The notes beneath the pieces were generated by a model. That model did no database searches. It worked only from the letters and a program-made list of their open reading frames with translations, and was not told the DNA's origin. The translations under genes were made by a program, and so were the position numbers. DNA of 64,000 nt from Lithospermum erythrorhizon (taxonomy: Eukaryota > Streptophyta > Magnoliopsida > Boraginales > Boraginaceae): the NCBI GenBank assembly GCA_019722365.1, contig JADFUC010001889.1:992001-1056000 (forward strand), in the 5' to 3' direction. How positions within the stretch are numbered: the first letter of the stretch is position 1; each line of letters opens with the position of its first letter. Positions 1 to 12,573 of this stretch are shown here, piece after piece.

Positions 1-2930
1 CGTCTCGCAAGGTGGGGGATGGGTACATATGGGGACTTTCTGAGTTTATAGATTCTGAGACAAGCTCTCCCAAAATGCTTTCCGGTGTATATAGACGTTC
101 AAGTATAAAAGTAAACTAAAATAAAAATAAAACATAAAGAAACATGGTTAGGGTTTTCATCTTATTATTAATCCTTCTCACTCTTCACCTCCACACAATA
201 TTAATATCTTTGTATGTCACGTTTTCAAAATTCGTGCATATTTTTCCTCTACTACAGTACTACTCTCTAGAACCATAAAGGTCACATCTTTTTTTTATAT
301 TCTACAAAAGTATGTCTATTAATTATTATTCATTCATGGATTAGTTAATGGATTTTACATTGTTATTACTTAATAGATTTTTCATAGCCTTTGTCTATAT
401 TTGTTGCTTTTTAAGATATTATACTAAAGTGTTTTATTTTTTTTGTTGAGACTTATGTGTGACTTTTTTTATATTTTAATATATGGGTATTTTTTCTTAT
501 ATCTTTATTGACGTACTCATGCCGTACATGTATCCTAAATTTTTAATTAGGCGTTTCCCTCCTCGTTCCCATCCCCGCTTCTTATCCCCGTACCCAACTC
601 AGTGCTACCTAGGTTATGTGTACATCTGGGATAGGACATCTCGGGATATCTCTTACTTTAGCAGTTACCTATTAAAAATATGCGAAAAGAAACACAATTA
701 AGAATCTGATAGGTTGCCTGGTCTATAAATACTTGCCTTGTAACACGGTATTCTCAACAATTCCTAGATCCTTTGCAAGATATTCCAGGGCACCATTAAC
801 AACCCTGCAATCGTAAGAAAAAATAAAAATTTACAGAAAATGTCAACATTAGAATTAATAGAACTGGTAAAATATAATAGAGGGAACTTGAGGAGAACAA
901 ATACTATTATGCTTTAAATATATGGCATATCTGTAACTGGATGCAGGAAGGTTAGCAGCAACTGTACCCTAAATGATAACCGAACAGGATGGCCCCCAAG
1001 CAGGCAACTCCAACATATGGCAACACGTTTCCAGATGATTTCCTTTCAAGTTTTAATGGTACAACATCCTCTCTATCTCCTTCTGCTGTTAAATAGAAAA
1101 TAGTTAAAATTAAGAACAAGTTGGTCAGGAGGTGAACAAACATAATATGCATTTAATAAAACACAAAGAGTAAAGGAAAACTGAAGAATACTAATATATT
1201 TGCAAGCTGTTCATCACAATCAAATGGTTAAGCACGGATCAAATAACACTCTTACACATGCGATTTTGCAAGAGGCGGGCTTCCAGAAAAAAGTACTCCA
1301 TAGTTAAGCACATATCAACTCTGATGAAGTAGAAAATTACATAATATGAAGCATCACTTGCTTATGCTAAACACTCAATGTAGTTATGCATCTTTATATA
1401 TCTCTTTCACAGTGAAGTTAGACAAAAATTCAAGAAAACATCAAATGGAATAAAATATTGGTTCAAGTGTCATTCTGAAAAAGTAAACCAGCTATGAGAA
1501 AGATCCTTGTGAATAATCATCTCAGAAAAAATCAACCCACACGTCTCAAAGAATTTTAGATTATGCAACTAGATATCAGCACCACGCTTCAGTATTCAAC
1601 CACAGTTCGAAATGCAAAACGGAGAAATGCAATATAATCCCACTCCACATGGACGCAATAATTGTCAGTTCCCCACATCCAAGCCAACAATGCTAACCCT
1701 GTTATCTAGTCATTCCAATCCTCCACATACTTCCAATTAACATCAAGTGCTATTACATGTAACTGAAACTAATGTCTAACATATCGAAGTTCGAGTCAAT
1801 ATCAGTAGCTTCTCTTGAAACGTAGCATAAAAAAATTCCAATACTCAATTCAAATCTAATTTCCAGCAACCAATTCAATACTGCATACTGACATGCACAA
1901 GCTAACAAACATCCACCGGTTCAATTACAACCTCCATTCCACAAGATCATCCAATACGTTTTCTGATAGTCTAAATTAACAAACTTTGTAACCTTAAGTG
2001 GCACACATAACTCTGATTTGAATCAAAATTATAATGTTAATAGTAAAATACGTTGAAATGCTATCTTTTGCTATATTTTTTTATCATATTTTTTCTCAAA
2101 TATAGTTGAGCTCAAAATTTAAAAAGTCAACCATTATAATTCAAAACTACACTATATCTAAAATGGAGGTCAGGAGGTGGTACTTCTTGTGCAAATAACA
2201 ACAATAAAACATACTTACTACAATTCATTTTAATTGACATTTTCGTTTTTCCATATCAAAATCGACCATCAACTATTTTTTACTTCTTATTCTAATAAAT
2301 ATAATTATGTTATCACTGTATTTGTATTTAAGAATATTTTCATAATATTATTTTCTTATAATTTTTCATCTTGCATAATATAACACATAATTAATTTATG
2401 TCGCCCAAGGGGCATAGTTGGTAAAGAACTAGAGTGTGCTAAGTACCAGCGTGCCATACAGTATGGTTTCAACTCTCATAACTAAGGAACATAGGGGAGA
2501 GACTCGAGGGGCCGTAATGGTTTTACAATTTTATAATTAATTTATGTTAAAAATTTGACACATAAAGACGAAAACGAAAACGTCAATTAAAAGTTAAAAT
2601 TAATTGGAGGATCACTCGAATTTCAACAAGCAACCAAATTATGCTAAACACCAAAACTCCAAAATTACATAAGAATATTAACTAGTAATCATGAAGAATA
2701 CCCGAAGCTCGAATTTTGAATGATCTAGAAATTGCATTCGACCGAACCACACTGCCGATGCTGCCTCTAGCTCGTTCGGCTCTCATCGCTATCGAATCGA
2801 GGCAATTCCCGAACCTAATCGGCATTAAACTCCTCCGCTTCGGTTGACCAAACCTCGCGGTCAAACCTCCTCGTTTGGAAAAGTCAACGCAAAGAGTGTT
2901 GACTTTTACTGCATATGTTGATGCTTGCAT
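1..2930 (-). CDS. pGlcT: Plastidic glucose transporter, 5' part (runs off left edge)
   Basis: Only the first three coding exons are inside the window. Exon 1 (2930-2702) starts MQASTYAVKVN, reads like a chloroplast transit peptide (rich in Ser/Arg, few acids) and ends in phase 1. Exon 2 (1085-968) encodes SSGNVLPYVGVACLGAILFG, the start of the first membrane helix of the plastid sugar-porter family. Exon 3 (804-737) encodes VVNGALEYLAKDLG. These match the Arabidopsis plastidic glucose transporter, which exports glucose made by starch breakdown across the inner plastid envelope (family knowledge). Phases agree across all three exons. Intron 1 is about 1.6 kb and carries a SINE. The donor after exon 3 is GC rather than GT, and the exon 2 acceptor is a NAGNAG pair. 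The remaining exons should lie left of base 1; 1-736 looks like intron. Confidence 0.9.
2401..2530 (+). mobile_element. tRNA-derived SINE inside pGlcT intron 1
   Basis: An RNA polymerase III type promoter is visible. An A-box-like GGGCATAGTTGG (2410-2421) fits TRGCNNAGYNGG except the first base. A B-box-like GGTTTCAACTC (2465-2475) follows about 45 bases later. The segment is richer in G+C than the AT-rich intron around it. It sits antisense to the host gene. Boundaries are approximate and no target site duplication was established. Confidence 0.6.
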
Positions 2931-4786
2931 TTTTCACTCTCTTTTAAACCTGTCAAACAATAAAAGTCAACTCAATTAATAATATCACCCAACTTTTTAA
3001 ATGAGACGTTTAACCTTTTTTTTCTAACGACAATAATTACAAATGACGAAGATAGAAAATATCAACTAATTTTTTAACGATAGAAATTACAAATTACGAA
3101 GATAGGAAATATTATTCGTTTATACGAGTACAATTAATTTTATTCGAGTATTGCGATTTTTTTTTAGAAATGATGGAAATAGGGGAATTTGAGGGATGGG
3201 GAAATTACGGAGGAAATTGATGTGGAGTTGGAAGTGTCGTAGGTTTGTTTTAGGGAAGGGGTTTATGGAGATGGGGGCTTTGTATAGTCCGGAAGTGTTG
3301 TTGTGATGCAAACTTAAAATTGGAGATTACTATAGCTAGGATTGTTTGTTTGTGCATACTATATCAAATTGTCTAATTTAATATTGTACTTCTATGAAAC
3401 TCATATCACAATCCTTCTTGTCCTATTATCTTGGATAAGCTTAGAACATAAGTACATTTTAAAATTTGATAATTGGTTAAATTTTATGGAAAATGTACAA
3501 TGACTAAATTAATTGTTAATTATCTTATAGTCTCAATACTCCCAATACTAATGCAAATATTAATAACATCAAGAGACCCAAATGGTCGGACTCTAATGGA
3601 AAAGTACGGAGTATATTAAATTCTTGTGTTGAGAGAAGAAGATGAGCAGGTGGGTAAAAATGTTGGTGTAATTTAGTTAGATTTTGGATGTGGTGAGGTG
3701 AAATAGTATGCACCCACGTGGCCCCAAGGAGCTCTGTTTCTTGTGTCCGATTCAGCTATATGACCTGTGATTCTGTCATCACTGACTTTGTGGGACATCC
3801 ACAACATATTGTTGTTCGGCTCTCCTTTATTCTCTTCCCTCTTTTCTCATTTTCCATGTGAGTTCATAACCTCATATGCATTTTTCGTCTTTAAACTATT
3901 AACAGTATTAAGTAACAATTAAGTGGTATAGATGAGTTGAGTGCATGAGAATAAATTCAATTGGATAAATATTTTATCAAGTTGAATAGATACTGGCATA
4001 AACGAAGGGAGGGATTGATAATTGTAACTCTAGAGTAAATGCATCATAAATTTTCAACACGACTTTCTATTACATTTACTCCTTATTACAATCGAACTAT
4101 CTACAATCCGAGCTCAATCTAAGAAATGGTCATATTCTGGCCTAGTCCTGTGAAAACCGGCTCCCTCTTAAACTGGCTGGAAGGTGCTCTGAGTGGTAAC
4201 AACCGGAGATCCTCGGCGAGTCCGTAACTCGATCCAATCAGACACCGAAAGATTCCCCTGCCACAGAATGATCACTAAGACTTAATAAGAATTAAAAATG
4301 AATGTACCATGAGTGTGGTATTTATAAGCGAATCTGGAGAGTCGTCTTCTGCAGCTTGTGACTTAACATCAGCATGCTTGATAGTCGTAGCGCCAGGGCC
4401 TTATCAGTGGACCCCAACTCCTTGGCCTCAGGCGAAAAACCCTATCTCTTGTTGTCAATATAATCACAAAAATTTGGATTTTTGTAATTCATTGTATCAT
4501 TTTTGTGAAAAATATATCAAATTATAGTATTTTGAACCAACTTTAATATTAACATGAGCATTTTTGTGAGTAAAGGGTCTTCAATCCAATTTGTTAATTT
4601 GTAGGTGGGTTTCAACTAGGTGATAGTAGTATGATTTCGAGTTTTTCGAATGGACTAATATTGACACCGGGGCCGAATACTTATCCAATAAAATATTGAG
4701 TAGATTTTAGATTTTCAACACTGAAGAGCTAGGTGAAGCAGAAAAAATTGGTATTTGATCTTATAAAGTTATCTGTTTTAGGTGAA
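2931..4786. other. Divergent intergenic region between pGlcT and PTH
   Basis: This holds the upstream regions of both genes. A G-box core CACGTG lies near 3715-3720. Around 4005-4020 a purine run (gaagggaggga) is followed by TGATAATTG, which resembles a polypurine tract next to an LTR start. The GC-richer stretch 4100-4440 downstream may be the remains of that LTR, but no second LTR or primer site was found. Short open frames on either strand (for example 3120-3311) show no recognisable protein. Confidence 0.4.
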
Positions 4787-7348
4787 ATGTTGTGTGCAAC
4801 TGCACCTCCACAAGCTTGGTCTAGCATATCATTATCATACCCCAAAGTCCCATTTGTACAAAAAAGACATAATTTAACTTCAAGTAGGCTTCGTATATGT
4901 GCCTCTTTGCAAGAACCCAATGGAGTCAAAGTCGAATACACCCCTTGGCTTATTGTTGGCTTGGGTAATCCTGGAAACAAGTACCATGGAACTCGTCACA
5001 ATGTAACCCCTACTTATTCGCTTTTCAATTTTGATGGTTGGATTTTTAAATTTCGAAACTCGTGTATTTTTGCTAGTATAATATATAGCCTACTCTACTA
5101 TTGACGTGATAATTTTTATTCAAATTATAAGTTATCTATGTCGATTATGTCCAAGTTTGTGCATTTTGACTATTGAAAATCAAACCGAACTATCTTTAAG
5201 GATGGAGGTGGTATTTAGGTGTTTATATGTAGGTATTGTTTCTTTCATGATTGGAATATTTATGGGGTTTGTCATTATGATCAGGTTGGATTCGAAATGA
5301 TTGATAGAATTTCTGAAGCAGAAGGGATTGTGATGAACACAATACAATCAAAGTCATTGATTGGAATAGGTGCTTATTTCATGTTTTTTTGTTGTTGTTG
5401 GTTCTTTCAAGTTCAGTTAGCGATTTTCACTCATTTTTTTGGGTTTACTAATTACTAGTGTTGTGATTTAGTGATTTCTCAAACCATGCTTTTGCAATCA
5501 GTACAGGTTCGATTGGGGATGTCCCATTGCTATTAGCGAAACCTCAGGCGTACATGAATTTCAGTGGTGAAGCTGTATGTTCCCTTTATTAATATCAATT
5601 CTTGCAAACTGTAATGATACTATAGTATTTAGAATATTTTGTTGTTTAGGTTGTCTATCTGGGTAGGAAATCTTTTCTTTTTGCTAACTTCTGAAATAAG
5701 TTAAAATCAGAAATATATTTTGCTAGTCTCTTAAGTCTTACCTGATGTAGTTAACACTAGCAATATCATTAGACAATGTTATCGAATTTGTCTGTTTTAA
5801 ATCTTCAGTGGTTTTAGCCATGATTTCGTACATGCGAGTACTACTTTGTTGGATGTATTTACATACATGTTAGTAGGTAATAACCATGTATGATGAAGAC
5901 AGTAAGAATTGAGAAACAATATTTCTATGCATTCTCTCAAAACCATTATTGTGTGCCGCTAGCTAGTAATGAAATGAAATGGAATGACCAATAAAAAATG
6001 ATTGTTTCCGTATGAGCCATCATGTTCCATTTTTGTAAGTGCCAGAAACTTGAGTATAATCCTACTGTGAGACCTTAGAGGCAACTCTATCTGTGAACTA
6101 GAGCTTTTCTGCTATCATGCACATGAGAATCTTCAAAATTTAGTTACAATTATATGTGTACTGTATTTTCTTAAATTTTCCTTCATTGGCCATGTCTTTT
6201 AGCCTATGCCTAAGATATTATGTACTCCATGGTTTTTTCCTTGGTCTTCCATTTCTCTTGCGGCGCTTCTTCTTTATTCTCATTATTATGTTCTCATTCT
6301 TTCAGTTTACATGCACTTCTTTCTGTTCCTTATGCTCTATATAGTTTATAACACCCTATATTGTCATCCAAAAAAAATATTTTGTATCACTTGTATTTAT
6401 TGATAAATTGGGTATGGTGGTGGTTTTGGGGTGGGGAAGGGGTGTTGTCAAAGGTAATCCTCATATAATATAAATTTCCCCTTTTTTTGTCACTTCCCTT
6501 AATGTTGGACTTTCTCAGATGAAGGTTATTTTATTTTTTGCCTTGTTTCTCAAATATTTACTTATCCTTGTTCATGTTCAGGTTGGACCCCTTGCAGCAT
6601 ACTATCAAGTCCCGTTACGTCATATTTTATTGGTAAGTGCTCTTGTTCTCTGCCTTTATTTAAGTGCCGAGAACCATACTTTTGAGTTTTCTCTCAGAGA
6701 ATCGAGTACCACAAGTTATTCAATTCAATCTTTCAGGTTTATGATGAAATGAGCTTACCCAATGGTGTTCTGAGGATTCAGCCAAAAGGAGGGCATGGTC
6801 ATCACAATGGGTATTTTCATATCTAAAAACCTACACTTAAGTAAAAATTTATTCCATCTCTTTTGTAATACATAGTTTCTTTGTTTTGTTATTACAGAGT
6901 AAAAAGCGTGATAGAGCATTTGGATGGTTGCCGAGAATTTCCACGATTTTGCATAGGTTAGTCTTGCAAACTTAGTTAATTTAAATAATGTAAACATAGC
7001 TCGCCTTCTACTTGAATCCAATCGTCAATGTATTATTTTGTAGGCATTGGTAATCCACCCGGCACAATGGACTTTAAGGCTTTTCTACTTCAAAAATTTA
7101 GTGTAGTGGAGCGACAACAGGTTGAGAACTCTCTCATCTCTGCTTATGACTGTTACCATAGAGTTTCTTATTTCTCTCCTTTCGTCTTGGCATAATTTCA
7201 ACTTCCTAAGTTGTTTTGGATACCTTCACAGATTGACGGTGCACTTGAACAAGGCGTTGATGCTGTGAGGACCTTGGTTTTAGATGGATTTAGCAAAAGA
7301 ATCACCAGATTTAATCTTGGGCAAAAATACAAGTATAACAAAGTTTGA
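4787..7348 (+). CDS. PTH: Peptidyl-tRNA hydrolase, organelle-targeted type
   Basis: Eight exons (4787-5002, 5285-5369, 5507-5574, 6582-6632, 6737-6810, 6898-6956, 7044-7120, 7232-7348) join in frame to 248 residues. The enzyme hydrolyses the ester bond of peptidyl-tRNAs released by stalled ribosomes. All family active-site residues are present: Asn61 in GLGNPG, catalytic His71 in TRHN, Met117-Asn118 in QAYMNFSGE, Asp143 in [10 protein letters not shown] and Asn164 in GGHGHHNG. The first 50 or so residues are Ser/Arg rich and precede the core, which fits a plastid transit peptide. The start ATG at 4787 follows a possible 5'UTR intron acceptor (ttttag). The C-terminus ([19 protein letters not shown]) resembles true PTH rather than the CRS2 splicing factor. 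It converges with the TRM-like gene. Confidence 0.95.
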
Positions 7349-8302
7349 TTGGCAGTTGCTTAATTTTGTTTAGAGTAAATACATTGTATTGTTTATCACA
7401 AGATTAGACAGACTAATGAAAGTTAAAATATAGGTGAGATTATGAGCTATAAATTGTAAAACAAGCATTTGTAGTCCCTCCCCAATAGTCTCCTTATTTG
7501 TAATGATAATTGACAACTGATGTTAAATGTAGTTATTTAAAGAATTTTATATTTGTAAGCATCTATGCCAATTCTTCATTGCAGAACTATATGCCACATT
7601 AATTTCCACATTTTTAACCAAATTGAAATACAAACAGAATTTTAGCAATAGCCTCCCTGCTATCACATTATCCTACCCCTACCTTGCTTAGCAGGAGACT
7701 CTTTAGAGGTATTGAGAAATGTTGATTTTGTATATACTGATGATCCATCATAGTTCAATTTAGATGATGGTGAGCTTTACTTTGTTGGCTTGTTGATATC
7801 ACTAAATATATTCTTCTGGTAGGGCTCAAATGACTGGTACTAATCTTGGTCCTATTGAATTATGAAAGACTGTGACATGATATATCAAATACAGTTTCCA
7901 TCTGATGGAAATAGTTTCACAAGAATGGACCTTTGAGCCAAGAGAGAGTCGGTGGATCTACAAATTAGGACAAATTAACAATATATACTTTCACTAAAAT
8001 AGGTGTGTCCTACATTTACATGGCCCTCTGTCGGCAAACTTTTATAGGACATACTTCCTTCAATTCATTCTCCTTGTGAATAAAAAGGGGGTAGTTTCTT
8101 GTCATGTTACACTTCAGAAATCAAGAAAATGACATAAGAGTTGAGTTTGACATGATATTAAGCATTGATGTACATGTTACATAGGTTAAAAAGTGAAAAA
8201 ACTTGATTCTAAAACATACCACTTTCTTGGATCTACTGAGATGGGGGAATCACTCTAGACAATGACTTGGTGCAAATTATTGCCAATAGTTTTACAACTG
8301 AA
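7349..8302. other. Convergent intergenic region with 3' UTRs
   Basis: This lies between the PTH stop and the stop of the oppositely oriented TRM-like gene. It is AT-rich and should hold both 3' untranslated regions. No further coding or repeat structure was recognised. Confidence 0.6.
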
Positions 8303-11300
8303 TTAAGGACATGTACAAAGGTCAATGACAAGTTCATCTATCAAAGTTTGGAGTATGAGCCGATCAAGCTCGACGCCGGACTCGAATGCTTCTACTTCAA
8401 AATCTGTCCATTTGCCCAAGGAATGGCTCATATCCCATTCTATCAAGTCGTCGGGAATCGTCCCGGCTAGTTTTGTCCACTTCCTGATTTCCTGAATGGT
8501 CTCTAGAATTACCACCTCACTATCCATATGCAATGGCAATCTTGACCAAATTGAAAATCCACACTTTGAGTATCGAGTATACCTCGAATCCAGATACTCT
8601 ATGACAGAATCAAAGGCGAAGCCTTTCACTTGATTCCAGGCCCTGGTATACCTAAAACTCTTCTGTATAACCCTTGCTAATGTTTCCAATTCAGTCGACA
8701 GGAAATGGCTTATAGGAAACCCTTCATTTGCAAGCATCAGTTCAACATCCAAAATGACATGTTTTGCATGGATGAGCTTACTTGCTTCTAGAGATGTTTC
8801 GGTACCATTTATATTGCACAATAGGTCGGTCACATTGTTGAGGATTCCACTGGTCTGCAGTCTCTGAGAAATTGTAGACTCCAAGAGGTCGGCATCAGGC
8901 TCCCATGTGTTTTGCTCACTATTGTAGGTATTAGCAAGTTCAAATACCCGTTTGTTTCGTTGGACTGAAACATAATTAGAATCCCAAAATAAGCTACAAG
9001 TGAAATGGAGAACCAACGGAACATACAAAGTTATCTTAAAACACAGGCAATATCCTTACTTGAGATGTCATCCTGATTGCTAGATGATGAACTGTCAATT
9101 GAAAAGGAAGCTTCAAGAACAGATCCTGGGCTTAAGCGGTGATTGTCACCATTCTCATGCCTGGCAGAGGTGGGAGGAGATGTGGGTTGGGCCTGAATCA
9201 CACCACATTGAATATTCACATCTAAGATGTTTACAGCTTTAGTAATCAAAGCATGATTGAATTCACAAAAAAAATGTACAAAGCCCCAAGAAAAAGAAGA
9301 GAGACTACAGAATTCCAAAATAAATAGCCACAAAAGTACTCCAGAAAAGGTAAATACTGATCAGAGAATGTCTTTGAGCACTGAGCAACACTTACGTGCA
9401 TAGCTCTATCAACTAAACAACTTATAGAATATAGATAACACGATATATCATCCCGAGGTATTAAAATATTTCAGATACTAATGAACATGAAAGATAACAT
9501 ATTCAAACATAAGTAAAGAAAGCCACCAATTATTACTAACCTTAAACCTGAAAGGAGTATCTGTGTTAGACAAGCAATGTTGATTATAGCATGGATCCAG
9601 TTCCGCAGCAGATTGAACAACTGGATGGTCATGAAAGTGTTGCTCAGTAGTTAATGCACATATTAGCTCCTGAAGAATCACAGCAGTGGTCTTTTTAGGT
9701 GCATTACCACCTTTTGCAAAGTCATCCTCACCCTGACTGTTTAATTCCTTCAATTTTTGTTCCAAAAGTGTACTCAAAGCATCTCCACTCATGGAAGCTG
9801 GTTGTGGAAGGCTAGTACTCTGAACATCTTCACAAATGTTTTCAAAAATGGGATTCTTCTGAATATCATAATCTTCAACTTCTATTTGTCTTTGGTTCAT
9901 GTTTTTAACTGAAGAGCTGAATGTAAAGGAGTCCACACCATTCCCCTTCTTGATCCTAGGACCAGTTCTCCTTTGATCTCCAGATTTAATTGATGAACTT
10001 TCAGTTTGGCGATAGCTGAGGGATACAGCCTTACATCTAGCTTCCTTCTCTGATATCACTTCTGAACCAGTTCTTGCCTGTCTGCTGAGATCACTTGAAG
10101 CCCCTAAACTTCCATGATGAAAGTTTGTTGGCCTCTTCTTTTGCTCCGAGGATATTGCATCTTTTCTCCTGATTCTAGCTTTCCTCTCCGATTCATATTT
10201 CGAGTCATCCACTTTGCCAGGCACACCACGTCGGGCATGACCACTGAAGCTCTGACCAAGTGGTGCAAAGCTTTTTGTTCCCCGAATTGCACTAGCTGCA
10301 CTTGAAACTCTATTCCCCGGTACACTGCTTGATTTTGAATTCACAGGTTTCCTGTCCTTCATCTGCAACATCTGATTCTGCATTTGGGTCTTTAGTTTTA
10401 GATCCTTCTGCGAGTTACATTGTTGGCTTGTCGATTGCCACTTGACTTGATCTTCTTTGTTGATAGGCTTCCTGCCTGTTGTGGGGTCATAACTACATTT
10501 CAAGGTATTCAGTTGAGAACCAGAACCAACCAGTGACTCGACCTTTGTATCCACCATGCCAGGGTAGGAGATTATATTTCTTGGCTGATTCATCTCATAT
10601 CCTTGTCTGCAGGAATCAACATAACGTGATACTGGAGCGACAGGCTTGGAGGGTCGCTCTAAAGTAGCCGATCCAGAGCCCAATTGATTCAGTGTTAGGC
10701 CACAATTTGTGCAAGGGGTTTGACTCTTTGGAGGCATTGCAGCATTTATGATATGGTAACAAGAATTATAAGGTTGCTTTGGAGGCGAATATGTTCTTCC
10801 ATCCGTCACAGTCTCATAGTTAGAATGACAACTTGAAGTATTCGAGTAAGTAATAGTGTATCTGCCTCTACTTTTCTGCAGTCCAGGTTCCAATATTCTA
10901 GTTGCTACATCAATCAATCTAGATGCATTCTTTCCGGAACTTTTAGGACTTTTCACTAAAGAACATGGCATAGGAAGTTGATGTTTTCTTGACCTTGACA
11001 AAACAGTCTTGATTTGCAATGGATCGGCTCCAAGTTTCGCAACTGGTTTTCTCTCAGACAATCCAGTCTTCTGAAGCTTTTGAGGCCTCCATTCATTCTT
11101 TGTATCTACTCGCTCCAAAACCAACTCCTTCCTCTCCAACTTCTTAGATTCACTAACACCTTTTTCCAGCCTACCGCTTCCATTTCCAGAAAACCCCTTC
11201 CTTGACTTACTCCTCTGCACAGAAGGCATAGAATCCAGACCCATGAGCTTGGCAACCAAACTTGGTGCTCGAGTTTCATGCTTTTTTCCATGGTCAACTT

Positions 11301-11899
11301 TTTTCACATTTGGGAATCCCCCACTGTTCTCATCAGCAATCTACATATAAAATTTCCAACATACCAACCAAAATAAATCCCAAATCCAAACCAAAACCAA
11401 ATTTAGCTAAGCAGCATATTTTCAAAACTGAAAAAATCAACACATTGCAACCACTGAAGACTTATTAAGGAAGTGCATACCAAATGAAGCTTTGGTTGCT
11501 TATCATCACCTCCAAACTTCTTCGAAGACTGTTTTGAACGAACTAATATAATCCAAACAACAAAAGCTTATCATTAACATTAAGATGCATATAATTAATT
11601 CCCGATAAAACACTAAAAGCATCCAAATTTCATTATTATAAAACAACAAAATCTTATCATTAACATTTAGATACATATAATTAATCCCCAATAAAACACA
11701 AAACTACCAAAATTCCATTTATTATATACATATAAAAAAAACCTGCTGGAAGCAACTTTTTGGAGAAAAGCTTCTTCTTTGCTAATCTTTTGTTCCAATC
11801 AAACAACTGAAAGAAAATGCCTATGCATCCACCAATTTTCTGAGGCTTCTTCTCTGTAATAGCCAAAGAAGATGAAGTTTTTCCCACACTATCATTCAT
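8303..11899 (-). CDS. TRM / LONGIFOLIA-like protein with DUF4378
   Basis: Five exons (11899-11743, 11542-11481, 11340-9541, 9192-9060, 8964-8303) join in frame to 937 residues. The N-terminus carries IGGCIGIFFQLFDW. Residues 98-112 (APSLVAKLMGLDSMP) are the VARLMGL/DUF3741 motif typical of TON1-recruiting-motif (TRM) proteins. A long basic, Ser-rich, low-complexity middle follows. The last 200 or so residues form a DUF4378 domain ending in LIDELVIDL, which resembles the C-terminal motif that TRM proteins use to bind TON1. TRM proteins bring the TON1/PP2A complex to cortical microtubules and affect cell elongation and division-plane position (family knowledge). The exact subfamily cannot be settled from sequence alone. 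Open frames on the other strand within this span are shadows of exon 3. Confidence 0.92.
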
Positions 11900-12529
11900 C
11901 TCATCAACACAAACTGCTCAAATTCACTTGGAATCTTGTATACACTCTTCTAAAAAAAAAAAGATTCAATTTTTTTATGAACCCACAATTTATTTTTCAA
12001 TAAAATACTCAAATGACAAAGAAAGGACTACTTTTTATTTGTTTAAAAAATGATGTGATGATAAGCTCATCAGTCATCACATTAAGAAAAACAAAAAAGG
12101 GGTCACATTTTATTCAAAGAACTATGAAAGTAACCAAAAGATACATCATTTATTTACCAAAAATGTAAAGAACCCTCAATACAATAGCCTTTACTGATTT
12201 TGCTAATGCTACTTTTTCAAGAAAATGTTTGATAAGAGACAAATATACTTCAGAGCAAGTAAAAACAACAGTAAAAACATTGCAAACAGTAGTAAATTGT
12301 TCCCATAATGTACTATATTTTGACAATAAAAATGCACAAGTATACAACTGAAACTGACAAAACATGTACTAGAAAGACAGTTGGGTTTGAAAAAAGAATG
12401 GTTATAGAAGCATTTTTATGGTTTGTTCTTGTGGGGGCATAGTAAAAAGCTGAAGAGCGAAAGGGGCAGCTCTGTAAAAAGCTTTGTGATTGAGTTTGAC
12501 AGCAAGGAGCGGAGGAAAAAGACAGAGAG

Positions 12530-12573
12530 CGGGGGGGTGGGGTGGGGGTGGGGGTGGGGTGGGGTGGGTTGGA
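12530..12573 (+). other. G-quadruplex-like G tract upstream of the TRM-like gene
   Basis: At least seven runs of three or more G are separated by single T on the plus strand. The tract is about 630 bases upstream of the TRM-like start codon, with the G-rich strand being the template strand of that gene. It is the strongest strand-skewed G run I noticed in the window. Confidence 0.75.

Noticed and set aside
3120..3311. Minus-strand frame of 63 codons upstream of pGlcT
   Set aside because: Low-complexity Pro/Phe-rich product, no family, no splice or promoter context.
8267..8470. Plus-strand frame at the 3' end of the TRM-like gene
   Set aside because: Antisense shadow of the DUF4378 exon.
10104..11297. 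Several short frames within the TRM-like gene
   Set aside because: Shadows of the long exon 3 in other frames or on the other strand.
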